From contig CAJNOL010000330.1 in assembly GCA_905250125.1 (NCBI GenBank), positions 1-64,000 of the forward strand: a DNA stretch of 64,000 bases. Direction: 5' to 3'. Below the pieces are notes generated by a model that was given only the letters and a program-made list of their open reading frames with translations, had not been told where the DNA came from and made no database searches. Positions 1-13,671 of this stretch are shown here, in pieces. A program made the translations under genes and the position numbers. The stretch's first letter is position 1, and each line of letters opens with the position of its first letter. The DNA is from Rotaria sordida (lineage: Eukaryota > Rotifera > Eurotatoria > Philodinida > Philodinidae).

Positions 1-3000
1 TAATTGAGATTTATCATTTATTGGTGTTATTATTAAATCAGATATACGAATTCGTTCTAATATTTGTTCTTCAGTTGTTGTTGTTGTTGTTGTTGGTAAA
101 GAAAATTGTTGTTGTTGTTGTTCAAGAGAATTTTCAACAAGTTCTTCAACTCTAAAAGATAAATACGAAATTTTTTTGTTTAAGATAAGAATTATATTTA
201 TGTTAATGATACTTCATTCAAAGAGAAGAAATAAGGAAAAACACGAGGTCAATGTACATTTGTTTAAGAAGGTTAATCATCAATGGCACATCAAAAACGA
301 TAGTAGTGATTTTTTTTATTAATTATACGGCAAGGTTTAACTAAGTAATTATATGATTGTTAATGAGAATATAATTTTATAGGAATATAGACTAATGATG
401 AAAGGTCATCAGATGATAAAAAGCTTTTGAGCCTATATTCTACCTAGCGAATTTAATCGAGATATTGATTTTTTAGTGAATTATCTCTGTATGAACCTAA
501 GTTTTCGATAAAAATCCTTTTGTCGAATTTTGACCTACAAACTTTGTCTAGACAAAGGTCTCAAAATGAGACTAGTTTATGCATAAAATTTTCAGAAGTT
601 TTAGAGTTGAAATATCTCTGAGATATGCTTCTTCCACATGGTATCAATGGAAAACCTCCTGAAATCTGAAAAATTCATATCTCAGAGATATTCGATCAAA
701 AATTTCTGAAATTTTATGCATAAACAAGTCTCACTGAGACGTTTATCCGAATACACTTTTCAAGCCAAAATTCTACAGTAGGATTTTATCGAAAAAAAAA
801 AAGATGCAGACAGGAAAAAATCCGCTAAAACAACAATATCTTGGTAAAATGTTAATGTCAGCACGAACCATTTATAGGATATTCTAATCTATCAACTCAC
901 CACGATTACACACAATGTGGGCTCAAAAGCTTTTAATCATCTGATGACCTTCTCTCGTAAGTGAAAAGCTACAATTCAAATTAATCCTTGCGTTGTGACT
1001 TGATTTAGATCTAAGAATAGCTGAAAACATGGAAAGAATATGTCAGATAATGAAAAACGACATGTTAACAATTTTTTGCTGGTATCTTTTTTTTCTTCTA
1101 GGGTTTAACTAATCTTTCCAGATATGCTCTTATAATAGTCAGTAGTAAAAATAGTTGTATTTTAAAATATTAGATTCTAATTCTTGATAAGAAAACTTAC
1201 ATATTCGCTCTCGTTGTCTTTAATGTAGTTGTATTAGTCGTTAATGTTGTTAATTTTTGTTCAATTTTTGTTAAAAATTTATTTTGAGATAAATTTATTA
1301 AATGACATGATAATAGTTCATCAGATAAATCAATAAGATTTATATTTCCATGTTCAGATGATGTTTGACATTGACCAGTTATTTTTATTTTTAAACGAAA
1401 TAAATCTTGAATATTTTTATTTAATTGACAATTACAATCTAATGGATTTTGATCAAGTTCAAGTGTATGAAGTATTTGATAATAATTTATTGTCAATGAA
1501 TCAATTGTATGTATTCGATTAAGTCGAAGAGATAAAATTTGTAATGTTTCATTAAGATGATTTAAAAGAGGAATTATTGTTAAACTATTATTTGTTAAAT
1601 CTATTTAAAAAATAAAAAGAAAAAAAACAATTTTCTCTTTCATACTTTTGATTTTATTTTTCTGTCTTCTTACCAAGTGATTGTAAACGAGTATATCGAA
1701 ATGCATTTGTATCAATAATTTCAATTTGATTATCACGTAATTGAAGTCTTTCAAGAGATGGTAAATTTGAAAAAATTTTTTTATCTATTTTATTTCCTAA
1801 ATGATTTTCATCTAAATTTAATTGTTTTAATTTTGGTGCATTTAATGATGATATAATTGATAAATAATTTCGATCAAGTTCAAGAATTTCTAATGATGGA
1901 AATATATTATTTATTGTTGATGACCATTGTGTTAATTTATTTGATGATAAATATAATTTTTCTAAATGTCCAAGACGTGTTAATATAGATAAATTAATAT
2001 AATTTAAACGATTATTTTTTAATGATAATAATTTTAAATTTAATGGTAAATATAATTGATTAATTGATTCAAGACGATTATAATCAAAATAAAATTCACG
2101 TAAATGATATAAATGAATAAGAAATGTTAAATGTTTTTCAGTTACTAATTCATTATTACGTAAATTTAATATTTCAAGTTGTGAAGATATTAATTCAAAT
2201 ATATGTTCATCTATAGTTTCAATACCTATACAAAAAGCAAACATATAAATTATTTCTTTTTTTCAAAAGATTTATCAAGAATCATTTGCATTTAGTTTTA
2301 AATACAAAAAAAAAAAAAAAAGGAAAAACTTGAAATTTATTTTGTGAGATATGAAAATTGTTTAGCAAACATTTGTTGAATATTTAAAATTTTTAATAGT
2401 TTCTGACAAGCCAGATATTATTTCGCATTCTTGATCATATTTTAATTAGAAATGTTCATCAAGATTTGAAGTTCCAAGGAAAAAAAAACCCAATTTTCTT
2501 TTGAAAAACCACTAACACTACTTCAGATACTCTCAGCTTTTTTTTTATGCGTATTGTTATTTCTTCAAGCAGCTGTCTACTTAAAATTAGAATGATTCAA
2601 GAAGAACTCAAAATGACTATAGAATCTCTGATTGAGCCAATTGGTGGGTCAGCAATAGAATTCCAAGTATGACAATAAATTGGATCGTGTTTTTAAAAAT
2701 AGTGAGAAACATATTTTTGACTAAATAATTAGCATGATTTGGTAACACGTATTAAATACTAGAGCGTACTCGGACTTTTGTTATACTATCGATAAACTTC
2801 CTTTTTAGACGTAGCAATTGCTCTCTGGTGGATCATCTATGATTAAGTTATAAATAAATTATCCTATTATCATCTTAGATTAGAACCTATTGGATCTAAA
2901 ATTTTTAGTTTTACGATCCAATTTATTGAACGATTTTTGTTTTTTTGAGATCCGAAACTTATCCGATGAATTCAATTTTTTAAAAACTTTTCTAAGTGAA

Positions 3001-3869
3001 ATTTATTATTTACCGTTATAAGATAAATCAAGTTCAATTAATGAATTTGATGGATGAAATGTTAATGATGATATTGATGATTGAATATTTAAATGATGAA
3101 TTTTATTTTTACTTAAAATTAAAATTTTTAATTTTTTCAATGATAATATTAATGGAATATTAAAATATTCAAAACGATTTTCAGATAAATCTAAACGTTC
3201 TAAATTTGGAAATAAATTAATAAATGTATCAATATCATTAATTTGTTTAATTGAACATAATTGTAATGATAATTGAGTTAATTTTTTTGATGTTAAAATT
3301 AATTTTTTATTTGTAAAATTAAATGAATTTGATAAATCAAATGAACGTAAAAATAAACGTTTTAAATTTGGTAATTCAGATAATATTTGTAGAAATGTAT
3401 TTGTTTTTAATTCTGATGATGATGATGATAATATTGTTGTTGATAAAATAAGTTCTTCTAAATAATTTGATAAATCAATAAAAGCATTAATTTCAATTAA
3501 ATTTATTGGATTTGATTGAAATTCAAGTTTACGTAATTTTAAACCATTAAAAGCATTTTTATGTACAATAGATATTCGATTACCGGATAGAACTAGTTCA
3601 TCGAAAATAATATTGCCTTAAAATAAAATTCGAATAGATTTTGTTGTTGTTTTTTTTTTTTTTTGTTAAATTAACTTACTATTATCAAAATGTGGTACAA
3701 CAGTTAATTGTTTTCGTGCACAATAAATATAAACACGACCTGTTTCAGTTATAGCACATCGACATTTTGATTGAATATTAAATGGAATAGGACAACTGGA
3801 AATTTGTTTAAATAATGTATATATTTGTATTAACATGAACAATGAATAATAAATATGCCGAATAATCAT
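1..3869 (-). CDS. Extracellular leucine-rich repeat protein (partial, 3' end off the left edge)
   Basis: Five exons on the minus strand: 3680-3869, 3014-3616, 1674-2225, 1201-1600 and 1-151; all four junctions are GT-AG and keep phase, giving 632 residues up to the window edge. Residues 1-25 are a hydrophobic signal peptide. A cysteine-rich LRRNT cap follows (C-P-I-P...C-R-C...YC), then about a dozen LRRs of the LxxLxLxxNxL type (for example LERLDLSENRF and LKLLSLKNNRL). An LRRCT cap starts at NPLDCNCQL, near 1440. After the cap comes a Thr-rich stretch and a short Gln run (CAA repeats at about 68-120). This is the architecture of a secreted or single-pass LRR adhesion or receptor protein; any TM segment would lie outside the window. 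The start codon sits 6 nt behind a TTTGTAG acceptor. The specific family was not identified. Confidence 0.88.
402..951. mobile_element. Hairpin-type non-autonomous DNA element (MITE-like) in an LRR-gene intron
   Basis: The element lies wholly inside the 1,049-bp intron 152-1200. Terminal inverted repeats at 402-433 and 920-951 match at nearly every base (core AAGGTCATCAGATGAT). The inverted symmetry continues inwards: about 571-625 pairs with about 675-740, including the words TTTATGCATAAA and ATATCTCTGAGATAT, so the element is a long imperfect palindrome with its centre near 650. It holds no coding ORF. No clear target-site duplication was seen. Confidence 0.7.
2226..3013 (-). other. Large intron of the LRR gene, nothing recognised inside
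   Basis: 788-bp intron between LRR exons with GTAAAT donor and TATAG acceptor. No ORF, repeat pair or RNA gene was recognised in it. Confidence 0.6.
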
Positions 3870-6141
3870 GATTATCTACAAATGACAAATTTAGTACAAT
3901 GAATAATAAGATGAAAAAAAAAATGAAATAAAAGAGACAAAGAGAAAAGTTTCTGATTGTTCAAGGCTTTTTTTTTATTCTCTTTATACTGATGTTTATT
4001 ATAGTGTATTTAATGTTGTCATATCCTGTTCATCCCTTGCTTACTTGTATATTCTCTCTCTCCCTCTCTCTCCTCCCTATTCGTTACGTGTTCGCTATTG
4101 ATTATGAAACAAGCAGTTGCTGTTAAGAGTGCTTATTTGCATTAGCGATAGATGGATTTTGACACCCTCAGCCTTGGCGACATGAGCTTGTTACTGATCT
4201 CGTTCTTGTATTCTTGAGAGACTCGTCACAGAACGATTGTTGCGGAAATCGAAGATGATAGTACCTTTGTTAAACTAAACATATGCGTGTGTGCATGAAC
4301 ATTGTGATTGTGTTCAATTACAACAATGATGAATAATTCACTATCTACATAATCGAAAGGAAGAGAGAGACGCGCGTGAGTGCATGCACAATGTCCATCA
4401 AACTAAGTAAACGGTCAGCGAATGATTATGTCATATGCACTTCGATAGATAAGCATATATAATTTTTTTTTAACGAAAACTATAGTTTCTTTCTAATTAT
4501 ACTTCGGCAAAAAAAAAGAAGAAAGCTGGCAATTATATTTTTCTTTTTTTCCTCAGTAAGAAAATAAATGGATCGATCAATCGTTATATGTGACATCTTT
4601 ATATTCGTGGTCAAGTGATTTCTTTTCTTTTTGCTGAATAAGAATGTGTCGATTAATGATGGCACTTTCGTACGAAACAGAAGAAATACTTGCGTCTATA
4701 TAGTGTATACATTCCGAATGTCATTACGTAGAAAAGAAGACGATGAAGAAGAAGAAGAAGAAAACGCATCTTTATTCTCTCTCTAGGGAAAAAGAAGAAG
4801 AAACAGCTGGAAATCAACTAAACTCATCTTGATGTTGATGAGGTTCGATTCACTAGAGAACAAGGAGAGAGAATGAAGAAGCAAAGAAGAAGAAGAAGAA
4901 GAGTGATGTTCGTTGTTGTTATTATTATTGTTCTGCTTCTTCTCGTTTTCCTAGCAGGTGATCGTTTTTTTTTCTTCTAGTATAATATAATTTTTTTTTA
5001 ACGTCTAAATCATTGAGCCGTTACAAATCAACATTATCTTTTTTTAGATGATTGAAGGTCTTTTCAAAACAATAAGTTATATGATATGATATGATATATA
5101 TAAAAAAAAAAGAAAAGATAGACCTTAGTCTTTTCTAATTTGCCTAATCATTATTCGTCATAGCATGCTATCAAGAGATTACAATATATAAGTAAAAAGT
5201 CTATTCGAAATAATCAGTAATGAAGGTTGTTTCTCTATCTGTCTGTTTCTCTCTCTATTGTATTGTATCATACAAGGAGATTGTTAATGTGAAATGTTTA
5301 CATGGTATGTCTCTTCATCCTGCTGCTATAGAAGCATGCAGTCGAAGAGACCACTCATAGTCAATCAGTGACAAGTGCCTGCTGTTTGTGTATGCATGTA
5401 TATGTATAGAAATGAATAAAGGTGGCCATTTGAGTAAATGTTGCATCATGTTAATCGAACTCAATAACGATTAAACTTCGAAAGTGTGAAAGTATGACAG
5501 ATACTTAGACATGTTTTGTATATATATGTAAAAACTCAAGAATAATAATAGAAAAATGATGTTTTCATTATCGCTACATGTATTTCTTTATTTTCCATTG
5601 AATTAAGTAGAAACGCATGTTTCTTTTCATATTTTATGTACAGACATTTTACTTACCTCTATTGTCATTTGACAGGCGAAGGTATTTCCGTTAATGATGA
5701 CAAGTGATGATCTATGTATACATATACATATATACATATGTATATATTTGTATATGTGTGAGAATTACAAATAGCCTTAGTCATTTATTCTTTCATTTCC
5801 TTTTAAATAATAATCATGGTAATAGAAATTAACATGTATTTGTATGTGATTCTACTGTCTAGCCATATATAGATATTTCTAATAAAAAGACGCAATGTGA
5901 GATGATGATAGGCCAATATTCCTATTCGTTCTAATCAAATTGAGAGAAGAGTCTTTAATCCTACTTTGTTCTAACTCAAGTTATTGGATACTTACATATA
6001 TATACGCACGCGCATAAAAAAAAAAAAGAAAAGAAAATAAAGTCGGTCAGTTTTGATTTAATGAAGTATAGATATGTATAGATCGATATAAAAAAAAATA
6101 AAAAGGAAGACAACAAATATTCAATATGTACATACAAAGAT

Positions 6142-6162
6142 ATGTATATATATATATATATA
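6142..6162. repeat. TA microsatellite (one of several in the window)
   Basis: Alternating TA at about 6142-6162. Similar tracts occur near 6657-6681, 20335-20351, 24608-24621, 26416-26436, 32870-32891, 47107-47128, 51080-51100 and 57646-57662. Confidence 0.75.
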
Positions 6163-8777
6163 CACAGATAGATAGATAGAGAGAGACGAAAATTATAGAG
6201 CACGTGTCATCTTCACATCTTTTGAGTAAAAAAATAATCAATAACCTACTATAATATATACAACTATAATATTGGTCGGTCAACATATTGGTCTTTCTTT
6301 TTCTTTCATTCGTTCGATACAGTCCTTGATTTTAAATAGGTTTTTCATCGACTATTATTATAGTTCTTATATACATAAATAAGCAACATATATACTCTTT
6401 CTTTTTATAGAACCGTTCAATATGTTTAACGTCTCTATGTCTTTTTCTCACACACATATACACATATATTACCTCTTTCTTTTTTCAATGGTGCGCGCAA
6501 TCTGTTTCAACTATGACTACTTTTGCTTTCAAGTTTTCCTTTTGTCATTGTCATACGATTTGATTATTATTTTTTTATTTCATTCACTAATAGCTACCGT
6601 TAAAAAGAAGAGAGAAAAAGAAGGGGAGTTGACAATTGTTCTATATTATATGTGCAAGTATATATATATATATATATATATGTTCAGACGATGAAGATTG
6701 TCTAATTATCAATTTCTTCTATGCTTTGCAACCATTACACATTTTTGATGACGTGTAAAACGGCATACGGTTCATTAGATAAGGTCTTGAAAGAAAATGT
6801 ATTAAAAAAAAAAAAAAAAGAATTACTGGCCTTCGTATTTAAAGACTATTTTCTTATTCAATGTTTATATATTTATAACAGATACATTTTTTTATTGTAA
6901 GCATATCCATACACACACACATGCATACATATATATATATATATTTATATTTGATCATCTCCTCATTACAATTATAAGCACGTTTAGACGATTCAATGTT
7001 AACTTTTTTCTTATAGGAGAAGAGACAGAGCAAAAAAAAAAAATATGTTGCACACTAAAGTATCCCTAATTTGCATCGATTAGAAACTCCTTGAGACATT
7101 CGATTCATGCATAAATAGCAGCAACTTGCCTGAACGATCTGTTGCCTATACCTTCTCTATATATATATAATTGCTCATTTAATATCTGGCCTTGTATTCT
7201 TATTTTTTTATTCTTTTTACCCTTAAGAAATAAAAAAGAATATGAGGATGTTTGTCGTCCTATTTGACGTTTATTCTTTTTTGCACTGATACATTGAAGA
7301 AAAAAAAAAAAAAACAGAAAGTTGTGTCGGCATGAAAAAAACAGATGTGTACGTGCGTTGGATTACTCAATTCTACTCATCTGTTTTGTCAACAGACAAA
7401 TAAGCACACATATAAACTTTCTTTGAAACATAGAATATATCTATAAATCTCTATAATATGAATAACATAGAAACAAAATCAATTTAGCTTTCTAGATTTT
7501 TTTTTTCTTCTTCTTTTGAACATATTTCAATCACATATACAATCGAAAAGTAAATAGGTCCAGTTTCGATTTCACACATTCGTGTAAATTGGAAGCCGAC
7601 ACTCAATAGGAAAAGAAAATATTCGCGTGTGTGTTTATATATTGAAGACCATGAAAGAAAAGTATTCTCTGTTTATATACAGATCAATTACAAGTAATTC
7701 ATCTCAATGATGATTATTCAAAAAAAAACAAAAAAAAAATAAGAAAAGAAAACTTACTTAATTATAAAGAAAGAATGAAAATCTTTTCAAGATATTTTAA
7801 ATGATAATGATAATCTTTTGTTGATAATTCTATTTCGCTTTTTCTCGTCTTCTTCTTTTCTTCTTCTTGTGTTGTTCTTCAAATATTGTTCTAATCGTCT
7901 TGTTTGAATCGACATAAAGATGTCCCACAAATGTAAACTTTTTACTTATTCTTTCTTTCATTTTCTTAGCTTGTTGTTTGCTTATGTAACAATTACTAAT
8001 ATCAAATAGAATAGAATAAAAAAGAAAAAAGTTTCGGCTCGTCATATACAAACTAATCGACACATTCAATTGTTTTCAGAGTTCTTTTCTTTCCGATGCT
8101 GAGGACAAATAATTTCTCTCTCGTTTTTTTTTTTTTTGATCGGATTCAGAGAGTAGTTGACCGGAGTGAACACTTGATTTTTCTTTTCTAAGGTTTGCAT
8201 CATACACACACACACGCATACAAACTCATAAGTTGACATATGGTTGCTACTTGAGACGTACATTGCACATGCGCAATGTAATATATTTATGTATGTATAT
8301 CTTTGTGTTTGTCGGATTTATTAAAAATTTAAAAGAAATATAAGGTAGTCATCAAAAGAAAGGAAATCTTTTTTTCTTTTTTTTTTTTTTACTCTTTTTC
8401 AATCATACCAGAATAAAATAGCACTTATAATCAATTACTGTACAAGATAAAAAAAAAAGAGGTCAACATAAAAATCTTCTGTTCTAATCTATCCTATTGT
8501 TTTATGAACTTACTTTCTCAAGAGTTTACGAGACTTAATGAATGCATCAATGATGATGGTTGGATTCGTAGTAAAACAAAAGAACGATAAGTATGCATCG
8601 AGTGTACACACGTCAAATCGAATGCCGTTCATTCATCGTTTGTTTCTTCAATCTGATCAATGAATGGAGGAGAAGTGCATATACAACTGATTAGATGCAT
8701 TCGTTCAGCTTGTTTTACATCTACATATATCATTAAATTTGAATATATCAAAAAAGATAATGTTCTTTATTATTTTT

Positions 8778-8779
8778 AG
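8778..8779 (+). other. 3' splice acceptor in the photolyase leader (candidate trans-splice site)
   Basis: TTATTTTTAG followed by an A-rich 31-nt leader and then the ATG. No partner donor was identified upstream, so this fits spliced-leader addition or a 5'UTR intron. Confidence 0.5.
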
Positions 8780-8810
8780 ACAAGAAACAACATAAAAAAA
8801 AAAAAAGAAA

Positions 8811-10683
8811 ATGTCCAAACGTAAAGAAACTATGTCAAAAGTCAGCAAGAAACGAGAGAAAAAAACTAATGAATCTGATAATAATACAAATGAAAAAGAA
8901 GATGATATTGAAGAAGAAGAAGAAGAACAAAAGAATAATTTAGCTCAAAAAATATCTAATACAAAAACAAATACAAATCTAATCGATTATTTTACTATAA
9001 AGCCTCTTCAATTAGCTATTGATCATATTAGAAAAAATATTTGTTCAAATATTCTCGATTTTAATTTTAATAAAAATCGTATTCGTCCAATAAATAATAT
9101 TAATATAATTCCACAAGATTCTCAAATAATACTTTATTGGATGTCACGTGATCAACGTATACAAGATAATTGGGCTATGTTATATGCACAAAGACTTGCA
9201 CTTAAACAACAACTTCCATTACATATTGTATTTTGTTTAGTACCAACATTTTTAGTTGCACCAATACGTGCTTATCGTTTTATGTTAAAAGGTTTACATG
9301 AAATTGAAAAAGAATGTCAACAATTAAATATTATATTTCATTTATTAATTGGTCAAGCTGAAAATATTTTACCAAAATTTATTGAAAATTATAAAGTTGG
9401 AACAATAATTACAGATTTTTCACCATTACGTATATCACGTCAATGGTTAGAAAATGTTGCAAAAAAAATTACAACAATACCTATTGTACAAGTAAATTAA
9501 CAAATATTTAAAAAATAAAATTTTATATATATATGTGTGTCATAGGTTGATGCACATAATGTTGTACCTTGTTGGCATGCATCAACTAAACTTGAATATG
9601 GTGCACGTACAATACGAAATAAACTTCATAAACATATGAATGAATTTTTTACTGAATATCCTCCAATTATTAAACATCCATATACATCATCTAATGATTA
9701 TCAAATAAAACCTATTGATTGGCAAGCAGTTGATGATAATTTACAAGTTGATCGAACTATTAAGGAAGTTTCTTGGGCTATTCCTGGTAAAAAAAAAAAA
9801 TCTCGTTGTTTTTTTTTTTTTCATCTCTTAGAAAAAAATATAGAGAAGAATTATTGTTTCTTTTTAATATAGGTTATACTGGTGGAATAAATCAATTAGA
9901 AACATTTATCAATGAACGTGTTATGAATTTTGCTCTTAGACGTAATGATCCAAATAAAGATGTTTTATCAAATCTTTCACCATGGTTTCATTATGGACAA
10001 ATAAGTCCACAACGTGCATTACTTATAATAGCAAAATTACGACCAAAATTTAAAGATGCTTGTGATTCATTTATTGAAGAAGCATTTGTACGAAGAGAAT
10101 TAAGTGATAATTATTGTTTTTATCAAGAAAATTGTAAGTTGAAAAATAAAGAAACAATCTAATCTTTGTTTAATATTTATTTTAAAGATGATACAATTAA
10201 TGGTGCATGGGAATGGGCAAAAAAAACTTTAAATGATCATCGAAATGATAAACGAACACATATATATAGTCGTGATGATCTTGAATATGCTCGAACATAT
10301 GATAAATTATGGAATGCATCACAAATTCAAATGATTAAAGAAGGTAAAATGCATGGTTTTTTACGTATGTATTGGGCAAAAAAAATTCTCGAATGGACAA
10401 AAACACCTGAAGAAGCACTTGATATAGCTATTTATTTAAATGATAAATATAATCTTGATGGACGTGATCCAAATGGTTATGTTGGTATTATGTGGAGCAT
10501 GTAAGAAATGATTGATAATTTTCTTATTTTAATATTATTAATTTTATTTATCTAAGTTGTGGAATTCATGATCAAGGTTGGAAAGAACGACCAGTTTTTG
10601 GTAAAATTCGTTATATGAATTATGAAGGATGTAAACGAAAATTTGATGTTAAACAATATGAAAACAAATATGCAAGTTTATAA
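8811..10683 (+). CDS. phr: Class II CPD photolyase
   Basis: Deoxyribodipyrimidine photo-lyase, which repairs UV-induced cyclobutane pyrimidine dimers using FAD and light. Five exons: 8811-9491, 9546-9786, 9873-10133, 10188-10500, 10557-10683; 1,623 nt, 540 residues. Class II hallmarks are in order: [15 protein letters not shown] (start of the photolyase domain), [14 protein letters not shown] across the first intron, [11 protein letters not shown], and a highly conserved C-terminus with [46 protein letters not shown] and [17 protein letters not shown]. Residues 1-50 are a charged, disordered tail rich in Lys, Glu and Asn, followed by a PIP-box-like segment at residues 54-61. The start is the first ATG after an acceptor at 8778-8779. 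Photolyase fits an animal exposed to light and desiccation. Confidence 0.96.
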
Positions 10684-12749
10684 ATATTCATGATAGATGA
10701 AAATTAAAGTATTTCTAGTCATATTATTTTCTTTTGATGTAATTAACTACTATATAAATATTTTCTATTGATGAAAAAACAACGACAATATTGTCTTTTC
10801 TTCCTTTTTTTTTTATCTATGTATTATCTTATGTAATTGGGCGTGCATGTGTTTCGTCTGACCCTTTCGGCAACTGATTGAGTTAACTATAAAAGATTAT
10901 CAATCGACTAGTTACTGTCTGTCTATGTCTTATGTTATAGGCAATATGTCATCTAAAACTGATTAGCACATTGAGTAATTGTTTATTATTATGATTATTA
11001 TTATTATTGTTGTTGTTATTTAGATAAAAACATGCCAAGTGTAGCATCCTAACATTCTAATCATTTTTGACCATCATCATTTTTGTCTATTGATAAATGA
11101 TGTTTGGCATAACAATGATTTTTCTTTTTCTCTCAATGAATGTTTGACGTAGCAGAAAATGTATTTTCTATGATAGAAGAGTATGATAAAGCTATTCAGA
11201 TAAAATATAGATTAAAAACGAATATTTCATTTTCTATAGTTAACTGATGAGCATATATCATGTATTGAACAAACTATGAGATAGTAACAAAAAAATAAGC
11301 TCATTAATGAACTTTGACATTTTCGTATTGTTATTTTTTAAGCTCATTTATAAAAACTTGACAATATATCAGTCTATTGTTTCTATATAGTAAAAATGAA
11401 TTAATTCTATTTAATAGTTGTTTGTTAAAATGAGAAAATGAATTATCACTGTCAATTTCTTCCGATTTTAAAATGTTACTTCCTATATATTAAGTTGAAT
11501 GTTTTTTTCCCTGAGGAAATTTTTCATAAAGAGGTAAAACGAAAGAATAACATACATATATATATATATGAAGCGAGAATTAGAAAAGGTCATTTATGTA
11601 CATATACAAACAACGACTTTCTTCTAATGACTAGTAGACACTTTCTATCTTTTGTTCTAATATTCAAATAGCAAAAATAGACACAAATATATTGCGATAA
11701 ATTACAAAAAAAAAAAATCTAATTTTATAATATTTCTAGACATATTTATGATGTAATCGAAATATTATTAATAAACGATGATAATAGATTGATTAAAAGA
11801 CAATCTGACACTTCGAAACATTTAAATTTGTGCACACACGTAGAAAAAAAAAAGATGAACTTCAAAAAGAAGAAAAAAAAAAGACAATGAAACATACCTC
11901 AATTGTGCATCTATGTGTTGTAATTTCAAAGGATAATTGAATTGAATTACAAACAGTAGTCGATCGATTCTAGTTACTACTTGTGAATTATGTTCTATTC
12001 TTTTTTTTTTCTGATCAATCTTTTCTCTTCTCGTTCTCTCTCTCTCTCTATGTTTGTTGGACATTGGTCATTGATTAAACGAGAAAATAAGCAAAACGAT
12101 ATTTCTCTCTTTCTCTTATTTTTCTCTTCCCGTATCCGTATCAATATACACGTGTCAGTTAATGATCAACAATACAGTTGAATTTTGAACAATTTACAAT
12201 TGTTTAAACAATAAAATGAAATCATTTCTTTATAAGAAGATTATTCCTATCTTTGATAATGAGTGTTCATTTACCTATATCTCTATTGGAAAGACAATAC
12301 TGTACTTTACATATATACATACACAATTTTCATTCTTAATTTCCATAGATAAATAACATATATGTTTTTGCTGTTGTTGTTATTGTACTTGTTAGGATTA
12401 AATTTCAAAAGTCTATTCAAGCGTTAAACGAGTCTCAAGTTGATTCATATACTGATAAGTTCAAGACAACCTTTACGATTGATCAAAAAAAATAATAAAC
12501 TATATTTTTAATCGCTTGTCAATTAAACATTCTGCATCGTTGAATATCGTTTTGTTTTTTTTTATTTTTTTGTGTCTTATTATATAATATGAATTATATT
12601 TCAAGATATGTCTATCGAATTTAGTAATTGATCATTCTTTCAAGGATAAAAGTACTTTTCTTTATTCTCTAAATGGATGTTCAAGTAGTTTCAAACATAT
12701 GTTTAGCCAATGGGCATAACTTTAGTTTTCTTTTTTTTCTAGATTCATT
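10684..12749 (+). other. Intergenic region between photolyase and EXOSC8
   Basis: About 2 kb, AT-rich, with no supported gene. A trinucleotide ATT/GTT tract lies near 10985-11020 and short TA tracts occur. An acceptor (AG at 12741-12742) lies 7 nt before the EXOSC8 start codon. The ORFs in this stretch are low-complexity and were not accepted. Confidence 0.5.
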
Positions 12750-13671
12750 ATGTCTATAGATAATTATGAAGAATTACAAAAATTTATTGATTTAAATGAA
12801 CATTATCGAACATATCTTGATGAACATAATAATACTCGTCCCGATGGACGAAAATTTCATGAAAATCGATCAATACAAATACTTAAAAAATTTCTTCAAC
12901 ATTCCTATGGTTCATCAATGATTCGTTTTGGTAATACAACTGTTATATGTTCAATAACTGGTCAATTAGCAAAACCATCATTAAAATCTTTACGATCAGG
13001 TTTTATACAAACAGTTGTCTTATTACCACGTACACAAGCATGGTCAACATATGGTCGAAGACAACAAATTATTAATGAAAATTTAACATTAAGTCAACAT
13101 TTACTTGATATTATTTATAAATCAAAATTAATTAACTTAGAAGATTTATGTATTGAAGAAGGTTAATATATATATATAATTTTTATTTCTATGGAGAAAA
13201 ACAAAAAAATAATTTCGATATTTTTCTTTTTTAGGTAAATGGGTATGGTGTTTACAAATTGATTTTCAATGTTTAAATAATGATGGAAATTTATTTGATA
13301 GTTGTTTATTAGCTCTTAATGTTGCTTTACATCATACATATTTTCCAACAGTTAAAATTGATCCTGATACACAAAAACCATTAGTTTATACAAAAGAATT
13401 AAAACATTTTCAATATAATCAACAACAAGAACCATTATGTTGTACAATAGCTGTATATGAATATGAACAAGAATATAAATATTTAATTGATCCAACATTA
13501 GAAGAAGAAAATATAGCAAAATGTATTTTACATTATGTTCTATTAAAAAATGATCAAATATGTTTAATACATAAAACAAGTGGTGCACCATTTTCAATAG
13601 ATAAATTTCATCAATGTTATTCATTTGCTCGAGAATATATTCTTGAATTACGTAGGAAACTTAATCAATGA
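12750..13671 (+). CDS. EXOSC8: Exosome complex subunit RRP43 (EXOSC8), RNase PH-like
   Basis: Non-catalytic RNase PH-fold subunit of the six-member ring of the RNA exosome (nuclear and cytoplasmic 3'-5' RNA decay and processing). Two exons: 12750-13161 and 13235-13671; 282 residues, close to the human length. Family signatures seen: RPDGRKF near the N-terminus, the strand SYGSSMIRFGNTTVICSITG, EDLCIEEGKWVWCLQIDFQCL across the intron, NLFDSCLLALNVALHHTYFP, and IDPTLEEENIAKC. The pattern EDLCI..GK.VW...D..CL is closer to EXOSC8 than to EXOSC7 or EXOSC9. The donor is a weaker GTTAAT, but phase is kept (G|GT). The ATG is the first after a strong acceptor. Confidence 0.9.

Larger units (their letters stand above)
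3870..8810. other. 4.9-kb non-coding gap between divergent LRR and photolyase genes
   Basis: No supported gene; the short ORFs here are low-complexity. It holds GAA/AAG tracts (about 4741-4760 and 4880-4903), TA tracts (about 6142-6162, 6657-6681 and 6931-6945) and a CA tract (about 8201-8214). A minus-strand 3' splice acceptor (AG at 3877-3876) lies 6 nt before the LRR start codon. A good minus-strand donor, TAA|GTAAGTT at 7757-7756, could end a 5'UTR exon of that gene, which would make most of this gap a leader intron; that is inference. Confidence 0.5.

Noticed and set aside
4780..4866. tRNA-like arrangement with TCTCTAG and CTAGAGA about 80 bp apart and a GGTTCGATTC word
   Set aside because: No D-arm or anticodon stem can be drawn between them and the T-arm stem does not pair.
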